Shown one piece after another: positions 16,148 to 24,373 of a stretch of 39,103 nt of DNA. The notes under the pieces were generated by a model, which was given only the letters and a program-made list of their open reading frames with translations, had not been told where the DNA came from and did not search any database. The position numbers and the translations under genes were made by a program. Numbering within the stretch: the stretch's first letter is position 1; each line of letters starts with the position of its first letter. This DNA is from Candidatus Paralachnospira avium (GTDB lineage: Bacteria > Bacillota > Clostridia > Lachnospirales > Lachnospiraceae): positions 1 to 39,103 of the forward strand of contig CAJFUL010000032.1 of assembly GCA_904420245.1 (NCBI GenBank), written 5' to 3'.

Positions 16148-16978
16148 TCAGACTGCCACCGGGATCTTCTTGTCGAAGGGATGATACCGGTATCCCTTCA
16201 GTTGGAAGCTGTCCACGGTAAACTTATAAAAATCCGTGATGGAACGGTCCATCACAAACTCAGGCGCCTCATAGGGCTCCCGCTCCAAAAGCTCCTCCAC
16301 CATGGGCACATGGCGGTCGTAGATATGGGCGTCGGCGATGACATGGACCAGCTCTCCCGGCTCCAGTCCCGATACCTGGGCAAACATGCAGAGAAGCACC
16401 GCGTACTGGCACACGTTCCAGTTGTTGGCCGTCAGCATATCCTGGGACCGCTGGTTCAGGATCCCGTTGAGCTTCTTTCCGGATACATTGAAGGTCATGC
16501 TGTAGGCGCAGGGATACAGCATCATCTCATGGAGATCGTGATGGTTGTAGATATTGGTCAGGATCCGGCGGCTGGTGGGATTATGCTTCAGATCATAGAG
16601 GACCCGGTCCACCTGGTCGAACATCCCTTCTTTATACTGGTGCCTGACTCCCAGCTGATAGCCGTACGCCTTGCCAATGGTGCCGTTCTCGTCCACCCAG
16701 GAATCCCATACATGGCTGCCCAGCTCCGCCACCCGGTTGGACTTCTTCTGCCAGATCCACAGCAGCTCGTCTATGGCTCCCTTGAAAGCGCTCCTGCGGA
16801 TGGTGATGACCGGGAACTCCTTTGACAAGTCGTAGCGGTTCACCACCCCGAATTTCTTGATGGTATGGGCCGGCGTGCCGTCCTCCCACCGGGGCCGCAC
16901 TTCATACTCCGTATCCCAGACCCCATTCTCCAAAATATCTCTGCAAGTCTCTATAAAAACCTTATCTGCGTAACTCAT
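16148..16978 (-). CDS. thyA: Thymidylate synthase
   Basis: Methylates dUMP to dTMP using methylenetetrahydrofolate. At 276 residues it is standard length. Nucleophile Cys157, the phosphate-binding QRS (176-178), D180, N188 and the HIY motif (218-220) are recognised. The residue after the nucleophile is Ala158 (YPCAYSM), where the common enzymes have PPCH, and nearby segments (NQRSQD, NNWNVCQY) also differ from the textbook sequence, so this belongs to a divergent branch. AAAGGAG precedes the ATG. It lies between hflX (21 bases) and folA (12 bases). Confidence 0.93.
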   Translation of the reverse strand: MSYADKVFIETCRDILENGVWDTEYEVRPRWEDGTPAHTIKKFGVVNRYDLSKEFPVITIRRSAFKGAIDELLWIWQKKSNRVAELGSHVWDSWVDENGTIGKAYGYQLGVRHQYKEGMFDQVDRVLYDLKHNPTSRRILTNIYNHHDLHEMMLYPCAYSMTFNVSGKKLNGILNQRSQDMLTANNWNVCQYAVLLCMFAQVSGLEPGELVHVIADAHIYDRHVPMVEELLEREPYEAPEFVMDRSITDFYKFTVDSFQLKGYRYHPFDKKIPVAV

Positions 16979-16999
16979 CCGGACTCCTTTCGTGTCTCT

Positions 17000-18229
17000 C
17001 TACAGCCTGCCGAGCAGTTCCGCCGGCACATATCCCGTCACAAAGATCCCCTCTTCCCGGTATTCCTCCGTCAGGAGCTGTCCGAAGCTCCGGATCATCT
17101 GGACCCGTCCCGCCTCCCTGTAGGGATAGAGCTTTTCCACATAGATGCGCCGTTCTCTCAAAAATCCCGCCAGCGCTTCTCCCAGATCCTCCAGTCCCAT
17201 CCCGGTCTTCGCCGAGATGAGCAGGGTGCTGTCGGCCTGAAAATCCCGCAGGACGGGAAGCTCCTCCAGCTTATCCGCCTTGTTGAACAGCGTGATGACA
17301 GTCTTTCCCGTGATCTCCAGGCTCTTTAAAGTCTCATACACCGTATACATCTGCATATCCATATCCGGATTGGAGACGTCCACCACATGGAGGATCAGAT
17401 CCGCATACCTGGCCTCCTCCAAAGTGCTTTTAAAGGCCTCCACCAGATGATGGGGAAGCTTCCGGATAAACCCTACCGTATCGGTCAGGAGTATGGTCTC
17501 CCCGCCCGGAAGGGCGTATTCCCTGGTGGTGGGATCCAGGGTCGCGAACAGCTTATCCTCCGAAAGGACTCCCGCTCCCGTCAAGGTGTTCAGCAGAGTG
17601 GACTTTCCCGCGTTGGTGTATCCCACGATGGCCGCCACCGGCTTGTGGTTCCTCTCCCTCTGCTTCCTGGCCACCTCCCTGTGGCGCTTCACATCGGAAA
17701 GCTCCGCCTTCAGCACGGAGATCCTGCTGTGGATCAGCCGCCTGTCCATCTCCAGCTTTTTCTCGCCGGGGCCCCTGGTGCCGATGCCGCCGCCCAAGCG
17801 GGACAGGGAATCCCGCAGGCCCACCAGCCGGGCCGCCCGGTATTTGAGCTGGGCCAGCTCCACCTGGATCTTTCCCTCCCTGGTGGCGGCCCTGGCGGCA
17901 AAAATATCCAGGATCACCAGAGTCCTGTCCATGACTTTCATCTCCAGCTGCTGCTCCAGGTTCCGAAGCTGGGCCGGAGACAGCTCGTCGTCGCAGACGA
18001 TGCCGGTGGCTCCCCGCTCCGCGGCCAGAGCCTTGAGCTCCTGGATCTTTCCCATCCCCAGGTAAGTGCCGGGATGCGGAGCCTCCCGGTTCTGGATCAA
18101 GGTCCCCACCGTCACGGCTCCCGCCGTCTTCACCAGCTCGGAAAGCTCCTCCAGATAGGCCCCGTCTCCTCCGGGCGCCGTGATCCCCACCAGGATCACC
18201 CGTTCCTCTTCTTCTCTGATCTCGATCAT
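17000..18229 (-). CDS. hflX: Ribosome-associated GTPase HflX
   Basis: A 409-residue GTPase that binds the 50S subunit and splits or rescues stalled ribosomes in studied bacteria. The glycine-rich linker GGGIGTRGPGEKKLE (146-160), G1 GYTNAGKST (203-211), G3 DTVG (250-253) and G4 NKAD near 315 are all visible. TAGGAAGG precedes the ATG. It is eight bases after the TPR lipoprotein and 21 before thyA; no functional link to nucleotide synthesis is evident apart from co-expression. Confidence 0.95.
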   Translation of the reverse strand: MIEIREEEERVILVGITAPGGDGAYLEELSELVKTAGAVTVGTLIQNREAPHPGTYLGMGKIQELKALAAERGATGIVCDDELSPAQLRNLEQQLEMKVMDRTLVILDIFAARAATREGKIQVELAQLKYRAARLVGLRDSLSRLGGGIGTRGPGEKKLEMDRRLIHSRISVLKAELSDVKRHREVARKQRERNHKPVAAIVGYTNAGKSTLLNTLTGAGVLSEDKLFATLDPTTREYALPGGETILLTDTVGFIRKLPHHLVEAFKSTLEEARYADLILHVVDVSNPDMDMQMYTVYETLKSLEITGKTVITLFNKADKLEELPVLRDFQADSTLLISAKTGMGLEDLGEALAGFLRERRIYVEKLYPYREAGRVQMIRSFGQLLTEEYREEGIFVTGYVPAELLGRL

Positions 18230-18237
18230 AGGCCTTC

Positions 18238-19257
18238 CTACTGCTCTGCCGTCACGCTTCCGCTTTCCTCTCCCTGGACCCTGCTGGTCAGGAAAGCGAT
18301 CTCATGCTCCAGAGCCTCATCGCTTCCATAGGTATCCCGGTAAGCCTGGAATTTCTCCAGGGCAGTCCCGTACTCTCCCAGATATTCATAACAGGCGGCC
18401 TCGCTGTAGGCAAGCTCCTGGATGACCGCCGCATCCTCCGCTTCCGACAGGCCCGACTGGATATTGGCCAGCGCATCCGAATAGCCGCCGGCGTCCATCT
18501 GGGCCGAAGCCATATAATAATAGACCGCCGCCCGCTCATCGCCTCCGTCCGCCAGGGAAAGGGCGGTCTCCAGATAGGAGGCTCCCTCCGCGCTGCTGCC
18601 GTTCTCCGCGTAAGCCAGATAAATATCCACATAGTAAGAGGCCTCCCTGGGCTTAAGCTCTACGGTCTTCGCAAAATCCTCTCCCGCTCCGGCCGTATCT
18701 CCCATGGCCATCCTGGCCTTTCCCCGCAGGAGGTAATACTCCGGCGTGCTGTCGTAGCGGGAGATCAGCTCCCCGTAGTCGGCCGCGGCGCTCTCGTAAT
18801 CGCCGCTCTTAAGCTCCGCCTCCGCCTTATAGAGACGCACGTCCCGGGAAAGCTCCCGGTCTCCTCCGCTTCCTAAAGCTTCCAGAGCCGACTCAAAATG
18901 AGAAATGGCTCCGCTGTAATCTTCCTGCTCCAGGCAGATGAGCCCCATGACCCGGAACACGGACGGATTCTCCGGCTCCAGCTCCCCAGCCTGCGCCGCT
19001 TCCGCCATGGCCTCCTCATAGGCTCCCCGGGAAAGCTCCGCCATGGCCAGGTTCAGCCTGTACTCCACGGAGGAGGCGTCCTTTCCCACGGCGCTTCCAA
19101 AGGCCGCCGCCGCCTCTTCATAATTCCCCTCTTCATAAAGGGAAAGGCCCCGCGCATTTTCCGCAGCGCCTTCCTTTCCGCAGCCCAGAGGGCTCAGGAT
19201 ACACAGGCTGGCCGTCAGGATCCCGAGGCCCGCCCATATGGATCTCTTTTTCTTCAT
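18238..19257 (-). CDS. TPR-repeat lipoprotein
   Basis: A 339-residue acidic protein with an N-terminal signal (MKKKRSIWAGLGILTASLCI) and a likely lipid-attachment Cys26 in SPLGC; the lipobox is not canonical, with Pro at -3. The rest is a run of tetratricopeptide-type helical pairs, for example EEGNYEEAAAAFGSA, QEDYSGAISHFESAL and KSGDYESAAADYGEL. It probably acts outside the membrane as a protein-interaction scaffold, but no specific partner can be named. The ribosome site is weak, six bases after the degV stop, so translation may be coupled. Confidence 0.82.
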   Translation of the reverse strand: MKKKRSIWAGLGILTASLCILSPLGCGKEGAAENARGLSLYEEGNYEEAAAAFGSAVGKDASSVEYRLNLAMAELSRGAYEEAMAEAAQAGELEPENPSVFRVMGLICLEQEDYSGAISHFESALEALGSGGDRELSRDVRLYKAEAELKSGDYESAAADYGELISRYDSTPEYYLLRGKARMAMGDTAGAGEDFAKTVELKPREASYYVDIYLAYAENGSSAEGASYLETALSLADGGDERAAVYYYMASAQMDAGGYSDALANIQSGLSEAEDAAVIQELAYSEAACYEYLGEYGTALEKFQAYRDTYGSDEALEHEIAFLTSRVQGEESGSVTAEQ

Positions 19258-19263
19258 AAGCTC

Positions 19264-20133
19264 TTAACGTTCACTTCCCAGATAGAACAGGGCCAGCGTG
19301 CCGGGGCCGGAATGGGCTCCGATCACCGCGCCCACATAGTTGCAGTAAAAATTCTTCTTTCCGAAACGCTCCTCGATGAGCTTTTCCAGATACAGCACGT
19401 CGTCCATACAGTCTCCGTGGCTGATGAAGATGTCGTCGTTTTCCCCGGCGAAGTCTCCCATGGTCTTCTCCATATTCTTCACCAGGGACTGGATGGCCTT
19501 TTTCCTCCCGCGCACATTGTAGAGGGAGACCAGCTTTCCGGCGTTATCCACATGGAGCACCGGCTTTACATTGATCAGGGTCCCCAGCACGGCCGTGGTC
19601 TTGGACACCCGTCCGCCTCTGTGGAGATGATGCAGGTCGTCCACCGTGAACTGGTGGCAGATATTCAGCTTGTGCTCTTCCAGCCACTTGACATTCTCCT
19701 CCAGGGAAAGTCCCTCCGCCTGCTTCCTGAGGGCATAGTGGACAAAGAGGCCCTGACCCATGGACGCGCACAGAGAATCGATGACAAACACCTTCCTGTC
19801 CGGAAACTCCTCCCGCACGTCGTCCGCCGCGATCATGGAATTCTGGCAGCTGGCAGAAAGTCCTGATGAAAACGCGATGTAAAGCACGTCCTTCCCTTCC
19901 TTCAGATGCCTGCGCATGGCGGAGGCCACGTCCTCCGGATTCACGGCCATGGTGGTGGGCATGCTACCGGCCCGCATCCTGGCGTAAAAATCCCGGATCT
20001 CCAGCTGATTGTCCGCCCCGTAAATGGTTCCTTCCAGATTGTAAAGAAGGCTCAGCACATCCAGATCATGCTCCTTGATATACTCCTCCGGCAGATCGCA
20101 GGAGGAATCGGTCATAATTACATATTCACTCAT
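19264..20133 (-). CDS. DegV family fatty-acid-binding protein
   Basis: A 289-residue protein of the DegV/FakB fold. In characterised members it binds a fatty acid and presents it to a fatty acid kinase. The N-terminal IMTDSSCDLPEEY, the FSSGLSASCQNS loop and the late SHGDCMDD are typical. The frame is open for 63 more codons upstream, but that part overlaps the dut gene and has no ribosome site; AGAGGGGAGAG lies before the ATG at 20133, which also fits the family N-terminus. It starts 19 bases after dut. Confidence 0.92.
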   Translation of the reverse strand: MSEYVIMTDSSCDLPEEYIKEHDLDVLSLLYNLEGTIYGADNQLEIRDFYARMRAGSMPTTMAVNPEDVASAMRRHLKEGKDVLYIAFSSGLSASCQNSMIAADDVREEFPDRKVFVIDSLCASMGQGLFVHYALRKQAEGLSLEENVKWLEEHKLNICHQFTVDDLHHLHRGGRVSKTTAVLGTLINVKPVLHVDNAGKLVSLYNVRGRKKAIQSLVKNMEKTMGDFAGENDDIFISHGDCMDDVLYLEKLIEERFGKKNFYCNYVGAVIGAHSGPGTLALFYLGSER

Positions 20134-20152
20134 ATCTCTCTCCCCTCTCTTT

Positions 20153-20656
20153 CTAAGCTCCGGTGCTCCCAAAACCACCGTTCCTGGGATCCGAAGCGTC
20201 GTCGTCGTCCGTGATCCCAAACTCCACGAAGATCCCCTGGGCGAATCCGCTGCCGGCAGGCAGGCAGATCTCTTTTCCCTCCCGGCTGTCATTGGTGATC
20301 TTGATGAAGATATGTCCTTCATTTTCCGATCCGTAATAGTCGCTGTCGATGATCCCCACCGTATTGTTCATCTGAAGCCTGTATGTAAAGCCCAGACCGC
20401 TCCTGGGATAGATCTGGAGCACCCAGCCGGCCTCCATGGCGGCCCGGATGCCAGTGGGGATCTTCACCGATTCCCCGGGCTTCAGACAGATGGGCACCGG
20501 CGTCACAAAATCATATCCTGCCGAGCCGGCTGTGGCGCGTCTGGGGATCCTCACCTGTCCGTAGGCTTCCTCCCATCCGTCCGGTCCGAAGGCATCGGCA
20601 AAATCCGCCTCAAACCGTTCCCGGCTGACTTTTTCAAACCGTGCAATCCGTTTCAT
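20153..20656 (-). CDS. dut: dUTP diphosphatase (trimeric type)
   Basis: Hydrolyses dUTP to dUMP, keeping uracil out of DNA and feeding ThyA. The 167-residue protein shows the five dUTPase motifs in order: AGSAGYDF, PRSGLG, VGIIDSDY with its catalytic Asp, a weaker AQGIF segment, and the C-terminal P-loop-like RNGGFGSTG. The frame also has an ATG at 20677, but only the ATG at 20656 has a ribosome site (GGGAGA). It is the first gene of a six-gene unit with degV, the TPR protein, hflX, thyA and folA. The stretch SENEGHIFIKITNDSREGKE between motifs 3 and 4 appears slightly longer than in the shortest relatives. Confidence 0.93.
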   Translation of the reverse strand: MKRIARFEKVSRERFEADFADAFGPDGWEEAYGQVRIPRRATAGSAGYDFVTPVPICLKPGESVKIPTGIRAAMEAGWVLQIYPRSGLGFTYRLQMNNTVGIIDSDYYGSENEGHIFIKITNDSREGKEICLPAGSGFAQGIFVEFGITDDDDASDPRNGGFGSTGA

Positions 20657-20701
20657 GTCATCTCCCTGTTTCTTCATGTCGTTTTCAATGCTTCCTTATC
20701 C

Positions 20702-20730
20702 AGTATAGCATGATTTCCCGTTCTTGTCTT
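20702..20730 (-). promoter_or_regulatory. Promoter of the dut operon
   Basis: On the minus strand AAGACA (20730-20725), 17-base spacer, and an extended -10 TGC-TATACT (hexamer 20707-20702). It lies just past the end of the upstream ykgJ gene, which has no visible terminator. Confidence 0.6.
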
Positions 20731-20747
20731 CCGTTTGTAAACTTTTT

Positions 20748-21419
20748 TTACCATTCCACCGCGTCGGTCAGCCGTTCAGCCTTCTCGAGACGCGCCTCAA
20801 ACTGACTGTAGAAATCCGCTTCCGTACCGTAGGCCTCCGCGTAAAACAAGTTCAGGAGAAACAGGCTCATATCCCTCCTGAGCTTTTCGTCGCCGCATCC
20901 GTCAAGCTTTTCCCGGATCCGGCGCTGAAATCCATGCCACCTTAGGATGTACGCCTCATACCGGGAATATTCCGGTATCCCGATCCATTTTCTCACCCGG
21001 ACCTTGGCGTGTCCCGCCCTGGGGCACTGGCTCTTCTGGAGATAATAGGAAAAATCCTGCTCCCCGTAGATCCTGCCCAGGGGAAACAGGCGGCACAGAT
21101 CCGGCCGGAACGGATGGATGCGGCAGCGTCCCTTCTCCCGGTCCAGGAAGCCGCACGCTTCCTCCTTCCCCACCATCTTCAGGTGGGGGAGCGCCAGGCC
21201 GTCGCAGAGACCAAGCTCCAGCTTCTCCTCCAGGAGCTGTCCGAAGGAAAGCCCCAGTCCCTGCTCCAGCCGGTACAGATCCAGGGGAGACAGCACGATG
21301 GAATCTCCCATGCCGGTGCAGCAGAGGCTGCATCCGGCGCAGCCTCCGCAGTCCGCCCTCACCATGTCCTCCGGTCCGTAGAGCCTTTTCAGTTCTTCCA
21401 GGGGCACTTCCCTCTTCAT
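20748..21419 (-). CDS. YkgJ family cysteine cluster protein
   Basis: A 223-residue protein with an N-terminal Cys cluster (ADCGGCAGCSLCC, C24 to C34) and further cysteines in EEACGFLD, GRCRIHPFRPDLCRLFP and SQCP, the pattern of the UPF0153/YkgJ family thought to bind zinc or an iron-sulfur cluster. Biochemical function is not established. ACGGAGGGA precedes the ATG. It lies between rnpB and dut; a hairpin at 21442-21465 precedes its ribosome site. It has no terminator of its own and may be read into dut. Confidence 0.85.
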   Translation of the reverse strand: MKREVPLEELKRLYGPEDMVRADCGGCAGCSLCCTGMGDSIVLSPLDLYRLEQGLGLSFGQLLEEKLELGLCDGLALPHLKMVGKEEACGFLDREKGRCRIHPFRPDLCRLFPLGRIYGEQDFSYYLQKSQCPRAGHAKVRVRKWIGIPEYSRYEAYILRWHGFQRRIREKLDGCGDEKLRRDMSLFLLNLFYAEAYGTEADFYSQFEARLEKAERLTDAVEW

Positions 21420-21441
21420 CCCGATCCCTCCGTATTCGTTT

Positions 21442-21465
21442 CCCGCCGCGGTTTCCGACGGCGGG
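21442..21465 (-). other. Leader hairpin before ykgJ
   Basis: CCCGCCG and CGGCGGG form a perfect seven-base stem with a ten-base loop between the rnpB terminator and the ykgJ ribosome site. It could remain at the 5' end of ykgJ mRNA made by read-through. Confidence 0.4.
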
Positions 21466-21473
21466 CCATATGG

Positions 21474-21498
21474 AAAAACGGCCTCGAAAGGCCGTTTT
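21474..21498 (-). terminator. rnpB terminator
   Basis: AAAACGGCC, a six-base loop and GGCCGTTTTT; the stem is symmetrical, so it could work in both directions. It begins about 13 bases after the RNase P RNA end. Confidence 0.8.
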
Positions 21499-21510
21499 CG
21501 ATTCTATAAG

Positions 21511-21851
21511 GAGCAGGACTGTAAGCCGGGTTCTGTCGCGGATGGTCATCTATCTAGGCCCTCCGTCGCCGGAGGGCTCCAGCGACCTACCCGAAAGCAG
21601 ACGGGCCGCCTTATGCTTTCTGTTCGGTCTTGCTTCAGATGGGGTTTACATATGCCCCTCCTGTTGCCAGGAGGGCGGTAGTCTCTTACACTGCCCTTCC
21701 ACCCTTACCGGCCGCGGCCGGCGGTACATTTCTGTTGCACTGTCCTTGGAGTCGCCTCCACCGGATGTTATCCGGCATCCTGCCCTGTGAAGCCCGGACT
21801 TTCCTCGTCTGCGGCCTTTCGGCCATGCAGCCGCGACCATCCATCCTGCTC
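21511..21851 (-). ncRNA. rnpB: RNase P RNA, bacterial class A
   Basis: Catalytic RNA that removes the 5' leader of tRNA precursors. On the minus strand the 5' GAGCAGGA pairs with the 3' TCCTGCTC (helix P1). The conserved GAGGAAAGTCCGGGCT block follows near the start and CAGAACCCGGCTTACAG near the end. Strong internal hairpins are present (CCGCCCTCCTG with CAGGAGGGG, GAGCCCTCCG with CGGAGGGC). The predicted transcription start coincides with the first base of P1, and a terminator follows closely. About 341 bases, within the normal range. Confidence 0.95.
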
Positions 21852-21857
21852 GGATGT

Positions 21858-21886
21858 ATCATAGCACAACTCCCTGAAAAATTCAA
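21858..21886 (-). promoter_or_regulatory. rnpB promoter
   Basis: On the minus strand TTGAAT (21886-21881), 17-base spacer, TATGAT (21863-21858). It starts only four bases after the stop codon of the upstream nucleoside kinase gene. Confidence 0.7.
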
Positions 21887-21889
21887 GAT

Positions 21890-23545
21890 TTACACATGAA
21901 AGCAGCTTCCCCCGATGAATTCCCGCAGCAGGGAGTTCTTGGGGATCTCGTCGCCCACGACGGTCAGGAAATAGTCAAAGAACTTGAGCAGCCTCTTTGC
22001 CTCCATATACTCCGGCGCCTCCCTGGGGATCCCGAATAACAGCGGCTCCGCGTAGGGTTTCAGCACCGCCAGCTCATAGATCAGGGCCGAATTGAACACC
22101 ACGTCCGCGGATTCCTGATAGGGAAAGATATTTTCCTCCTCTCCCCTGCGCACGGAAGGCCACATGGCGATGGTATCCCTGGCGGAAGTCCCTCGTGTCC
22201 TGGCGTCCCGCACCATCCGGCGGATCAGCCGGCCGTCGGTGCTGGGGATCCGGTTGTGCTCGTCCACGTTCAGCTGGGTCAGGGCGCTGATATAGATCTT
22301 GTATTTATATTCCGGAGCCAGGCTGTAGGAGAGCCGGTCATTGAGACCGTGGATCCCTTCGATCACCAGGATGTCCTCCGGCCCCAGCGTCAGGGTATTG
22401 CCCTTATACTCCCGCTTTCCCTTCTTGAAGTTGAAGGTGGGCATGGCCACGGTCTTCCCGTCCAGAAGATCGGTCATATCCTGATTGAACTTCTCGATAT
22501 CGATGGCTTCCAGACATTCATAGTTGTATTCCCCGTTCTCATCCCTGGGAGTATCCTCCCGGTTGACGAAGTAGTTGTCCACCGCGATGGGATGGGGCGT
22601 CAGCCCCAGGGTCCGCAGCTGGATGGAGAGCCGGTGGGAAAAAGTGGTCTTTCCGGAAGAAGAAGGGCCCGCGATCATCACGAACTTTTTCTTCCTGTCG
22701 GCCGCGATGGCCGCAGCGATCTCCCCGATGCGCTGTTCCTGGAGGGCCTCCTGGACTAAGATCAGCTCCCCGATGGTGCCCTCCACGATCCTGTCGTTGA
22801 GATCCCCCACCGTATCCACGCCCAGGGCCTCTCCCCAGCGGGAGGACTCCCTCTGGCAGAGATAGACCTTCTCTCCCGGTTCAAATTCCGGCACCCTCTC
22901 CGGCTCCGACTGGATGGGCATCTGCAGGACGATGCCGCCGTCAAAGGGATACAGCTTAAAATATTTCAAAAATCCCGTGTCCGGGACCATATATCCGTAA
23001 TAGTAGTCCTCGAATTCCTTGATATTATAGAGATTGACCTTGGAGACGCGGCGGTAATGGAGCAGCTTTTCCTTGTCATACATCTTATACTTGCTGAATA
23101 GCTCCATGGCTTCATCGGTGGATACGCTGCGCTTCTCCAAAGGGATCCGCTCCTCCACCATCTCCCGCATCTTCGCCTCCACCTTTTCCACAAAGGCGCC
23201 GTCCACCGCCAGTTTCCCGCGCACATCCACATATACGCCCTTGCTGATGGCGAAATCCACCAGCACCTTGTCCAGGACATGACGTCCCGCAGCCGTATAG
23301 ATGGCCCGCATGAACAGCAGGATCATGCTCCTCCTGTACGTCTGAAAGCCCGGCTTGTCCGCGGCCGTATAAAACTCCACCCGGCTTCCGTTCTTCACCG
23401 GCTTGAAAAGCTCCGAAAGCTTGCCGTCCACAGACGCCAGCAGGATCTCATGGGCGTATTCGCCCTGCACCTTCCTGGAAAGCTCCAGAAGTGTCGTTCC
23501 TTCCTCCGTCTGGATCTCTTTTCCTCTATGTAATACCGTCCACAT
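21890..23545 (-). CDS. Nucleoside kinase with TGS and uridine-kinase-like domains
   Basis: A 551-residue protein with an unusual domain order. Residues 1-60 resemble a TGS domain, about 70-200 resemble the second additional domain of threonyl-tRNA synthetase, and from about 285 on there is a PRK/uridine kinase P-loop domain with GPSSSGKTT (293-301), the later VIEGIHGLN and RRMVRDARTRG. Proteins of this build in Clostridia are annotated as nucleoside kinases; the physiological substrate is uncertain. GGGAGGAAG precedes the ATG. It is the last gene of the dgt-dnaG-rpoD unit, 18 bases after nif3. Confidence 0.87.
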   Translation of the reverse strand: MWTVLHRGKEIQTEEGTTLLELSRKVQGEYAHEILLASVDGKLSELFKPVKNGSRVEFYTAADKPGFQTYRRSMILLFMRAIYTAAGRHVLDKVLVDFAISKGVYVDVRGKLAVDGAFVEKVEAKMREMVEERIPLEKRSVSTDEAMELFSKYKMYDKEKLLHYRRVSKVNLYNIKEFEDYYYGYMVPDTGFLKYFKLYPFDGGIVLQMPIQSEPERVPEFEPGEKVYLCQRESSRWGEALGVDTVGDLNDRIVEGTIGELILVQEALQEQRIGEIAAAIAADRKKKFVMIAGPSSSGKTTFSHRLSIQLRTLGLTPHPIAVDNYFVNREDTPRDENGEYNYECLEAIDIEKFNQDMTDLLDGKTVAMPTFNFKKGKREYKGNTLTLGPEDILVIEGIHGLNDRLSYSLAPEYKYKIYISALTQLNVDEHNRIPSTDGRLIRRMVRDARTRGTSARDTIAMWPSVRRGEEENIFPYQESADVVFNSALIYELAVLKPYAEPLLFGIPREAPEYMEAKRLLKFFDYFLTVVGDEIPKNSLLREFIGGSCFHV

Positions 23546-23563
23546 CAGGCTTCCTCCCTTTCT

Positions 23564-24373
23564 CTACAGGATCCGGCTGGGATAAGAGAGGGGCGCCCTC
23601 TCCACCGTAAGTCCAAAGCCTGCCCTCTCCAGTTCCTCTGCCACCGCATCCACAAAGATATGCTCCAGTCCGTAATGACCGGCATCGATGAGGGCCATCC
23701 CCTCGTCCGCCAGATCCAGTCCGTCATGATGTCCCATATCCCCGGTGATGAGCACCTGGGCCCCGGCCGCCAGGGCGGCGCCTCCCATGCCCTTTCCGGA
23801 ACCGGGAGAAATGGCCGCCCGCCGGATCTGCACAGGCTCCTTGGGTCCGTACAGGCTCACCGCCGGGATCTGGAACTGCTCTTTGACCGCCTCCGCCAGC
23901 CTGTCTAGGGAGACCGGCTCCGGAAATTCCAGGACCTTTCCGATCCCCACTTCCACGCCGTCCTGCTGCCCGGTCACCTCCAGGGGCCCCAGCTCCAAAA
24001 GGCCGGGGAACGCAGTCCGGAGCCTGGCCGCCGCCAGGTCCGCCATGCCGCCTCTGGCGATGTCAAAACTGGTGTGGCCCGCGTAGCAGGATATATCCGA
24101 CTGGATCAGATCCAGCAGTCTCCGCCCTGTCCCGTCGGCATCGGTCACCCGTTTCCTGGCTCCGAAGATCAGAGGATGATGGGTGATCAGCATCTGGGCT
24201 CCCCATTCCCTAGCCGCCTCCACCACCTGACTGGTGGCATCCAGAGCGACATAGACCTTATGTACCTCCCTGCTGCCCCGCCCGGCCAGCAGGCCCACAT
24301 TGTCCCACTCACAGGCCAGAGCCTCCGGCCACTTCCTGTCAAACCATTCCGCGATATCCCTGCAAAACGTCAA
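23564..24373 (-). CDS. Nif3-like dinuclear metal center protein
   Basis: A 269-residue protein of the Nif3/YbgI family, a hexameric toroid with two metal ions per subunit and related to GTP cyclohydrolase type 2 annotations. Metal-site motifs are visible: ITHHPLIF, GHTSFD and later GDMGHHD. The frame is open to an ATG at 24415, but a TTG at 24373 has AAGGAGGAG eight bases upstream and starts the protein just before the conserved FCRDIAEW...EWDNVGL region, as in relatives. The start lies inside trmK (35-base overlap), implying translational coupling. The cellular role of the family is unclear. Confidence 0.87.
   Translation of the reverse strand: MTFCRDIAEWFDRKWPEALACEWDNVGLLAGRGSREVHKVYVALDATSQVVEAAREWGAQMLITHHPLIFGARKRVTDADGTGRRLLDLIQSDISCYAGHTSFDIARGGMADLAAARLRTAFPGLLELGPLEVTGQQDGVEVGIGKVLEFPEPVSLDRLAEAVKEQFQIPAVSLYGPKEPVQIRRAAISPGSGKGMGGAALAAGAQVLITGDMGHHDGLDLADEGMALIDAGHYGLEHIFVDAVAEELERAGFGLTVERAPLSYPSRIL

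Noticed and set aside
19264-20322. Longer form of the DegV gene starting at 20322
   Set aside because: The first 63 codons lie inside dut in another frame and lack a ribosome site.
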